Of a DNA stretch of 64,000 nucleotides, positions 56,541 through 64,000 are shown in pieces. Location: positions 288,831,078 through 288,895,077 of the forward strand of contig NC_133660.1 in NCBI RefSeq assembly GCF_037893015.1. The letters are read 5' to 3'. A program made the position numbers and the translations under genes. The notes below the pieces were generated by a model, which worked only from the letters and a program-made list of their open reading frames with translations, was not told the origin of the DNA and did not search any database. Positions within the stretch are counted from its first letter, which is position 1, and every line of letters begins with the position of its first letter. Source of the stretch: Macrotis lagotis (taxonomy: Eukaryota; Chordata; Mammalia; Peramelemorphia; Peramelidae).

Positions 56541-57360
56541 TAAAACATCTTTGTGGAGGGAAAAAATGGAAGGAGAGAGAGAGAATAGAATGAAGGGAAC
56601 TGGAGATCAATGAAAGGATGGAAATGCAATTAGCAACATCAACTCTGGAAAAAAAATACATACAGAACTTCTCTGAGGGACATAATAAAGAATGGAATTC
56701 ATCCCAGACGCGGAGCTGGTTGAATCTGAACACAGATTGAAGTATGATTTTTGTTCCTTTTTCTCTCTGTTTATTTTTTTGTGAGGATTTTCTATTTTTC
56801 TTCAAGGGGGGGGTAACTTTTCATTTATATCAAGACTATTTTAGTAAGTTATAAATGAATAAATATGTAAGAAAAATAAGATGCAAACTTTTAAATAAAT
56901 GCAGTCTTTGTTAGGGTAGCAAAAGCTAATCCCAAAACTCATTCTCCTATTCTTGCCTGAAATAGCTTATCCAATGTAGCAAACACTTACTAAACTTGAT
57001 ATGGGCACTCTGCTGGATCCTAGAGAACAATAATAGGTATAGATGGTTCCCCTTGCTCTCAATGAATTTGGAGTTTCATAAGTAAAGAAGACACATAGAA
57101 AGATAACATTTAAGATCCAGTAATTCAGGAGGGCTGTGTTAGAGTTGTACAAATAAAGGATTCTATTGAACCACATTGGAAAAGTATTATATTTGATCAG
57201 ATGGAAAAGATGATGAAAGCAAGGGATATGTTAGGTCAAGGACCTTTGACCTGCTAAGGAGAAGTCTGAGACTGATGGCTCGGTTCCACTTGGAACCTCT
57301 GGGCTACAATGGTACTCAAGTCCATTGAATATCTGAACGAATTATTGTCCCAGTGTGTCA

Positions 57361-58678
57361 TCTACAGTAGTAGAAGCATGACTGTTTGGGAACACATTGG
57401 AACTTTGCCATTCCCGTCTCAGAGCTGGATCTGTATAACTCTAAATTTCTAAGGATTATGCTTGTGTTGCTTCCCCTGGATACAAAGCATCTGCTAGGAA
57501 ATTCAGTCATTATGGCTTCCTGAGTCTCTTTATATCCTTAATTAACCAAGAATGGCTAATTAACTCCTCATTCAATGAATCCTAATGCAGAGTTAATGTC
57601 TATCACCACTCTTTGTGCCTGTTATTTTTCTTACAGGAAGTTTCCTTGCTGACTAGATCCTATTATAGGAAATTATTAGATAATTAGTATAATGCAATAT
57701 AGAGAAAATCCTCATGTATCCCAATTGTCCCTGAAATCTAAAAAACATATTCTCCCTCAAACCTGTTGTTGCCATTCATTCTGCTGTTTTTTTTTCCCTT
57801 TCCAGACCCCCCTTTTTAAATGTAGAAATTACTCAAATTCTTCAAGATTGTTTCCTGGCTTCTATTAATTTTTAGTTAATTTTATCTTACTTTCTAAAAC
57901 ACCACCAAAATATCATCAATCAGTTCCTTCTAATTCTATTTAGCATACTTGAAGGACTCCCCTTATACAGAAGTGAGAACATTAAGAATAACTGAGTGAA
58001 GACCCAACTTTCCTTTTGGTTTAGCACATGTGGTACTCCCATCACCTCTGCTAATTGCTTCCTCACATTCTCTAATTTTATCTAGGGGGAAATCAAATTA
58101 CAAAGGATGAAATGAATAGTCACCAACCATTCTACACAAGCAAGAACTGATATGCAAGTAGTGATAGCAAATTCACTAGTAAAGATTATTTTTACTGTGA
58201 GATTATGGAAGATGTCTTGAAGGTTCTGGAAAATGAATTGAATTTTTGCCTAGAAATACATTTTAAACAGATAACAGTGTAATAGTCATCTCTGGGACAT
58301 AAACATGAACTTATAAAGACATCTAAATGAGAAGTCAAAGTTTGTTCTTCGAAGAGAAGCTTTCTAATATTGGGTACTAACCAATGGAATTTTTAACCCA
58401 ATTTAAACAAGCAATGTTGTTCCTTTTGCTTTTGAATTGATTTCAATACACTGAATCAGCTCCATGGTAAAATGAATTTTTAAATGGAGAAATAGTTTGG
58501 TGAGATAGCCCAAGATGTATTTAAGTGACATATTTTTTAATGAATGATACATTTTTTGAAATGAAACCATCATCCAAGCTAAATATTTTGGTGTTTTATT
58601 TTTGCATTTGTAGACAAAACACTTAAGACTTAACTTTACCTTTATTTTGCTGATTAATTGCCTTTGGAATGTACTTTC
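57361..58678. other. OR4 downstream flank, no gene seen
   Basis: Collinear with the downstream flanks of the other OR genes. At about 58319-58328 it keeps the empty site of the SINE found in units A, B and C. Confidence 0.6.
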
Positions 58679-59650
58679 TCATTCATACAGTATTTCACTT
58701 TTTACTATTTTTCCCCTCTTGAGAAAAAAAAAGTTAGTTTTGATTATTCTACGCAATGCAACATTGATTTTCATGTTTCTCAAACTATAGATAATAGGGT
58801 TCATGAATGGGGGCAATATTGCATAGGTCATTGAAATCAGAAGGTTCTGGACAGGGGAAGTGTCTGATACAGGGGCCAAGCATGTGATAATGCTAGTAAG
58901 AAGAAATAAGAGGACTATTATCAATTGTGGCAAACAGGTAGACAAGGCTTTTTGACGTCCTTCCATAGAAGGCATTTTAAAAACAGTGGAGAAGATATAA
59001 ATATAAGATATAATTAAAAAAACAAAGCATAATAAGGTTAAAGCTGAACCGGCAGCAAGGAGTATATATTCAGTATCATGAATCTCAGAAGATGAGACCT
59101 TTAAGACATGAGGGATGTCACAAAAAAACTGATGAATAACATTGGATCTTGAGAAAGGTAACCGGAACATGTTTCCAGTATGAAGACCTGAATAGACCAG
59201 TCCACTGGTCCATGAACCAAGTGCTACCCCAAGACAGCGGAGTGGTGTCATGATGACCCCATAGTGCAAAGGATGACAGATGGCCACAAAACGGTCATAG
59301 GACATAGCCACAAGCAAAGCAAATTCTGTTGCAGCAAAGAAGATAAAGAAGAAAATCTGAGCAGCGCAACCAAGAAGAGAAATGGATTGATTACCTGTCA
59401 GGGAATTCACAATGAATTTGGGAACAGTGACAGAGATGCAGCCAAGATCCAACAGGGATAAATTACTCAGGAAAAAATACATTGGAGAATGAAGGTGTGG
59501 ATCAGTGACAATGGCAGTGATAGTGAGGAGATTCCCTATCAGGGCTGCAATATATATCAGCAAGAAAAAAACAGCATGCAAAACCTGCAGCTCCCGGATG
59601 CTGGAAAACTCCACAAGGAAGAATTTCATGATGATGGTGCAGTTGCCCAT
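58679..59650 (-). CDS. Olfactory receptor, OR14-like (copy 4)
   Basis: Intact single-exon odorant receptor of 323 residues, ATG at 59650 (MGNCTIIMKFF). OR marks in order: N3-C-T, GN at 39-40, LHSPMYFFLSN, C95, MSYDRFVAIC, FFCDIP, LIISY, KALSTC and PIIYSLRN. It is the most diverged of the four, mainly in TM4 to TM6 (GVALGSWTSGLVYSGLHTG, AAGSALTLLCFV, LLTSIITCLAPV), where ligand contact is expected, so a different odorant range is plausible. The second ECL2 cysteine pair is replaced by S167 and S187. The acceptor-like TTTTAG seen upstream of copies 1 and 2 is not conserved. Confidence 0.88.
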   Translation of the reverse strand: MGNCTIIMKFFLVEFSSIRELQVLHAVFFLLIYIAALIGNLLTITAIVTDPHLHSPMYFFLSNLSLLDLGCISVTVPKFIVNSLTGNQSISLLGCAAQIFFFIFFAATEFALLVAMSYDRFVAICHPLHYGVIMTPLRCLGVALGSWTSGLVYSGLHTGNMFRLPFSRSNVIHQFFCDIPHVLKVSSSEIHDTEYILLAAGSALTLLCFVFLIISYIYIFSTVFKMPSMEGRQKALSTCLPQLIIVLLFLLTSIITCLAPVSDTSPVQNLLISMTYAILPPFMNPIIYSLRNMKINVALRRIIKTNFFFLKRGKIVKSEILYE

Positions 59651-62140
59651 GTTCCCTGGGTCTTATAATTCTTCTTGAAACAATATGCTTAGAAGATATC
59701 CAATTCCAGATGGAGAACACAGAAGTAGTTTACTATATAGAAAGATTATTAATTTCAATTTATTCATATTTACCACTTAGAGAATCAGAGTTCATATTAA
59801 TTAAGTCCATATTATTAATTATGCCAACTTGACATGCTTCATGCATTCTCTAATAATAATATTTCCTGGGATCTGTGATTTTATCAAAGGAGAGGTGTAC
59901 CAGGAGAGAAAGTCTATCTTGAACCTTCATTACTACCAACTAATAATGGTCATAGAGACCTCAAACACTGGGTAGGAAAGTAATTTGGACAGAAACATTT
60001 ACTGTCACATTATGAATTTGAATCCAGGTCTCTCTCCCTAAAAGATCATTTCTCTAGCTACTGTCATGCTGACTGTTAAATAACAATGATAATGATAACA
60101 TTAATTCTAAGCATAATAATTATAACAACAATTATTTTATTTACATAAAATCTGTTCATAATTACTTAGACATTTCAAAACACTTTTTCCAAATGAATTT
60201 TTTGTGAAGATACTTACCCATAACTTTGAAAGAGGGGCAGAGTAGATTTTATTCCATTTTGATAAAAATTTGCAGAGTTTATTCCAATATGCCAATCTGA
60301 AATTGCTTGAATTAGAGATTACATCTGTTTACATAGAACAAAACAATAAATAATATGGGTTAATATTAACTGGAACTATTTTGCATAATATTCTGCAAAT
60401 TACACCTTCATTGCTCAAATAGACACTGGGAACCTACAGTTATACCCAAATTATGTGAGAATATCCATGAGAAAAATTTCAAGTTTCAGTTTTCCTTAAG
60501 TCAAGTCTACTATACTGTAATGTTTCTCTAAGTTTCAATGCCCACTGCAGAAATCAGGCAGTAGAATACTAATACCTACTTAATTAACTAAGTAAATTGA
60601 CCATCCATAAATAAAACTAAAAAACTACCTGAGTGGAGTTGTAGCATTTTCTCCATTTCCAAAAATATGTATTTTTCTTTTACTCTCTAAAGCACAGGTA
60701 CTAAATAACATCCAACAACCATCTTTATCCTCACTATACTCGTTCTGTTCTCATTTGGAGTTTCAGAGGGCAAAACTGTACCATGTGAAGCTGCTATAGT
60801 TACTGAAATATTTAATGAGCTTTAGGCATGTGCAAATATACTGCCCATTGTTCATTGGAAAAATGCTTCCTGAAGTTCCCAAAGGAGTCAAGTAATTGTA
60901 CTCTTATTATATACAGACTATCTGGCCTTTCCCTTGTGTATAATTATTTAAGGAAAAGATATTTTTATTAATAATAATGAATTGTTATTTAATCTGAAGA
61001 TAGTGTTCACCCCTCAATCTTATACATTTAATTAGACCTTCTATAGTTCATAAGAATGTTCTACGCAGCCTCAGTCTTATCCAAAAATACAGGTTCATTT
61101 CACTCAGTTCTTTTCAAGTGCATTCCAGAGGACAGATTTTGTTCTTCATTGAAAAGAAATATCCAATAAATAAGGATGTTCAAGTCTGTCTATTTATCTA
61201 TTTACTTATCTCTTATCTCAGCATGAATTTCTATGTCTATATTATTATCATTATTATCTCTGTTTTTATTCACTTAATATATTCACTTTTTGTACATAAG
61301 ATGTATGTAGCTTAGGGACCCAAACATCAACTATCATTTTTTAATTATCTGCATTTGCTTATGTCTCTCTGTCTGCATATATGCATGTGTGTAGATTACA
61401 GATACTAATGAAATGATAGCATATAACATTTTGGTCAAATTATGGCTGTCAATATATACAAATGCATACATGTACTAAAGACATGAAAGTAGGTATTATG
61501 GGAGAAATATGAAAATGGTATGTATAAGTAATTATTTTGTCAAGTTTATTAAATGGGGAATAATGTGGACCTATATGTGCATTGGTAAGACCAAGATGAC
61601 AGCCAAGTGATCAATGTACTGGAATGGGGAAAAATGAGGCAGTGATAACAACCAGAATTTTGTAGTCAGTTGAAAAAGGATATTTTTTTAAAGTAGGAAG
61701 CATGTTCACTAATCTGAAGCAACAGAAATTCTTTTGAATATGGGACAAATATGCAAATAGCACTCCAAATTCAAGATACTTACATAGTCAATGATATACT
61801 GAAATATGTGCATATTTGTATATATAGTTATATGTATTTAAAATGTGAATATGCATAAATTAATGATTGAGGGTACATATATTGTTATATACACGTCCAT
61901 ATATGTAAAGCATATATGATCCTAATTTTGTACATATAAACTATATTTAAGCAAACATATCATATATATATCTATATCTATCTATGTATCCACAATAAGT
62001 TGTTTGAAAATAATTATTTCCCAACTGGGAAAGAATGCTTTAGTTAGAAATATTTACATGTATGTAATATATGATAGGATCTATATATTTACAAGTATTT
62101 ATAATACTGAATAAAATGGTATGACAGACATGATTTTGTG
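59651..62140. other. OR4 upstream flank, duplicated
   Basis: Collinear with the upstream flanks of the other three OR genes. AT-rich, without long frames or a promoter that I could place. Confidence 0.5.
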
Positions 62141-62141
62141 C

Positions 62142-62299
62142 TTGTTTGTTTGTTTTAGGTTTTTGCAAGGCAAATGGAGTTGAATAGCTTGCCCAAGGCC
62201 ACACAGCTAGGTAATTATTAAGTATCTGAGACCAGATTTGAACTCAGGTACTCCTGATTCCAAGGCCCTTACTCTTTCCACTGTGCTGCCTAGATGTCC
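62142..62299 (-). repeat. Marsupial SINE, reverse
   Basis: TTAGGTTTTTGCAAGGCAAATGG, GCTTGCCCAAGGCCACACAG and CCAAGGCCCTTACTC. Present only in unit D. Confidence 0.88.
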
Positions 62300-62825
62300 C
62301 TAAACATGCTTTTTTGACTAACAAAGGTAATGTGTGGCACAGAGAAACAAAATGTTCCTACATACGTCCTCTCTAAGATAAATGTTAGTATTCCACAAAA
62401 GTGGCAGGCTTTGGCAAGACAAACCGGGTGCCAGAAGAATATATGTCAGTAAATTAGAGTGTATTTTTGAGCACGAACAGTTTGTTTCTAACTTGAAGGA
62501 AAAATGAACCAACACACAGTTGGCAACAGTAGAGCACAAAAGGCATGGGCAAGTTTCAGAGATTTGATTCACATTACTGTATTTGCTCATGTGGGCCAGA
62601 ATACTCATAAACATCCAAGTCTTGTTTCATGAAAATAATGGGGAAATCCAAAAGCTGCTGAATGAAAAATAGGAATTTGGGGGGTAGAGACAAGGTAGCA
62701 GAGTTGAGGTAGCATGCTCCCAGAGCTTTTCCATAGAAAGTTGAAATGAAGCTTCTAGACAGACTTTAAGGCTCCAGATCCCACAAAAATGAAAAAAAAC
62801 AAGCTGTCACCTTGATATCCTATAG

Positions 62826-62970
62826 GAGGGACAACTAGTTGATACAGTGGATAAAGTAATTACCTTGGAGTCAGTAGGATCTGAGTTCAAATCCATCTCA
62901 AACACAATACTTACTTAGCTGTGTGACCTTGGACAAATCATTTTACCCCACTGCCTTGCAAAAAAACAAA
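62826..62970 (+). repeat. Marsupial SINE
   Basis: GGGACAACTAGTTGATACAGTGG, TTACTTAGCTGTGTGACC and CTGCCTTGCAAAAAA. Counterpart of the SINEs at 22469 and 34208. Confidence 0.82.
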
Positions 62971-63646
62971 ACAAAAAAAATAAAGATATGGGGGACCTTC
63001 AGTGAAGATCTGTCTCTTCTGGGTAAATGGGAAGTACAGACAAATGGAAAGGCAGCAGAAGGCTCGAAGCAACAGTACAGCCCAGGACTCAGCTAATGCT
63101 AGATAAGAGTCCAGGTCCTAACTTGGCTAACTAGCAGGTTAGGCAGATGGCCACACCCCTGTCAGACTCTGAGGTCTGGGACTGTTTGGGCCACAGACAG
63201 AAGAGGAAAGGGGAAAAAAGTAACCTACTGCATAAGCAAAGCCTGGACAAAAAGGAGGCAATCAATCTCTGTATAGACAGTGCCTTGGCAAACAATAAAC
63301 CAGGGACCAGATCCTAGCCCCAACATAAAAAAAAAAAAATGGGACTATGCTAATTTTACTATAGGAGTGTGATGAGTTCCACTATCAAATTTTCAAAAAA
63401 ATAAAAAAATATCTGAACCATACAAAACTAATACTAAGATAGAAAAGATAAAAATGCAGAAGAGATGAGTGACATATACCTACATTGGTATAAATTCTAC
63501 TCAAATCCAAAACTAAATGGAAGAGCTTGAAAAAGATATTAAAACCCAAAGCAGAGAGGAAGAAGAAAATGGAAAAAAGAAATGAAAATGATGAAAGAAT
63601 TATTAAAAACTGACAGAAAATATCAACTCATTTAAAAGGAAAAGTG

Positions 63647-63790
63647 GGGGCTGCTAGGTGATGCTAGTGAATAGAGCACCAGCCCTGGAAACAGGAGGAC
63701 TGAGATCAAATCTGGTCTCAGACACTTAATAATTGCCTAGCTGTGTGACCTTGGGCAAGTCACTTAACCTCATTGCAATGAAAATTAAAA
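63647..63790 (+). repeat. Marsupial SINE
   Basis: GGGGGCTGCTAGGTGATGC, GAATAGAGCACCAGCCC, CTTAATAATTGCCTAGCTGTG and CTTGGGCAAGTCACTTAACC. Confidence 0.88.
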
Positions 63791-64000
63791 GAAAGGAAAA
63801 GTGATCAATTGGAAAAAGAATGTAACTCATCCAAAAAAAAATATATATATGTATATATATATATATATGGAATTATCCAACCAGAAAAGAAATGAAACAT
63901 CAAACAATGAAACTTACCAAATAGAAAAGGAAAGAAATCATTTAAATGTAAAATTAATTAACTGTAAAACAGAAATATAATCAAAAAAACTCTAAGGAGT

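Larger units (their letters stand above)
53200..56830 (+). mobile_element. HAL1-like L1 ORF1 element with nested endonuclease fragment (unit D side)
   Basis: Collinear with 13330-15640. ORF1-like marks around 53440-53900, endonuclease start at 55188-55385 (ELVPITLNVNEMNYPIKWK, PTICFLKETHL), then ORF1 C-terminal part at 55555-55720 (RIIIAKFQNAQGKEKILQA, HHGATVRITQELAL) and a purine-rich tail. Longer than its twin because of a SINE and expanded CA and TC repeats. All frames are broken. Confidence 0.7.
56830..64000. repeat. Tandem OR14 duplication unit D
   Basis: Collinear with 15640-23500 of unit B (flank, OR gene, upstream flank, L1/HAL1 5' part). More diverged than A, B and C are from one another, and it lacks the SINE shared by those three. 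It runs past the window end. Confidence 0.75.
62685..64000 (+). mobile_element. L1/HAL1 5' UTR and ORF1 start, degraded (unit D)
   Basis: Starts GGTAGAGACAAGGTAGCAG and follows 22325-23480 of unit B. ORF1 coiled-coil remnants from about 63440. Holds two SINEs and a TATATA tract at 63840-63870. Runs off the window. Confidence 0.7.

Noticed and set aside
1191-63790. tRNA genes at the SINE heads
   Set aside because: The segments carry tRNA-derived promoter boxes, but each is followed by SINE body and A tail. None folds as a standalone tRNA by eye.

Overview
The window comes from a marsupial genome. It is AT-rich, intron-poor and dense in repeats: about eighteen copies of a tRNA-derived SINE with the marsupial consensus (box-like GGATAGAGCACC, CTTAATAATTACCTAGCTGTG and CTTGGGCAAGTCACTTAACC segments), marsupial-type L1 3' ends, and L1 elements carrying ORF1 only (HAL1-like). 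The species cannot be fixed from sequence alone; an Australian marsupial is a guess.

The host genes are four intact single-exon olfactory receptor genes, all on the minus strand (1998-2948, 18604-19572, 30068-31036, 58679-59650). They are close paralogues of the OR14 family. Two further OR14-like copies are dead (about 6905-7805 and 26272-27166). Genes and flanks form a tandem array of duplicated units: A (1 to about 9.9 kb), B (about 16.7-28.4 kb), C (28.4 kb to about 35 kb, then heavily invaded) and D (about 56.8-64 kb). Units B and D also share the HAL1-like tract before them (13.3-16.2 kb and 53.2-57.3 kb). A sharp recombination junction between units lies near 28405. A SINE site filled in A, B and C but empty in D suggests that D split off first.

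Between units C and D lies a pile of retroelements: a plus-strand L1 (35.1-39.3 kb), several minus-strand L1 pieces (39.3-44.7 and 45.7-47.3 kb), an old plus-strand class II ERV remnant (LTR from 47393, broken matrix domain near 52862-53100) and, inserted in that old LTR, a young minus-strand betaretrovirus-like provirus (47641-52515).

The provirus is the most notable object. It has two 332-bp LTRs differing at three positions, a perfect 6-bp target duplication (ATGTCT), a tRNA-Lys3-type primer binding site, an open gag, an open protease frame, two candidate -1 frameshift sites, a polypurine tract, and a hairpin between env and the 3' LTR that matches the constitutive transport element (CTE) of type D simian retroviruses in motif content and order. 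It is defective: reverse transcriptase is cut before its YxDD motif and joined to the end of integrase, and env keeps only its N-terminal start and the membrane anchor plus tail. The gag frame stays open far upstream of the myristoylation start and encodes a hydrophobic leader, which recalls glyco-Gag. A second LTR (10859-11239, minus) looks like a solo LTR of another family.

I see no CRISPR array, no standalone tRNA or rRNA gene and no other host gene.
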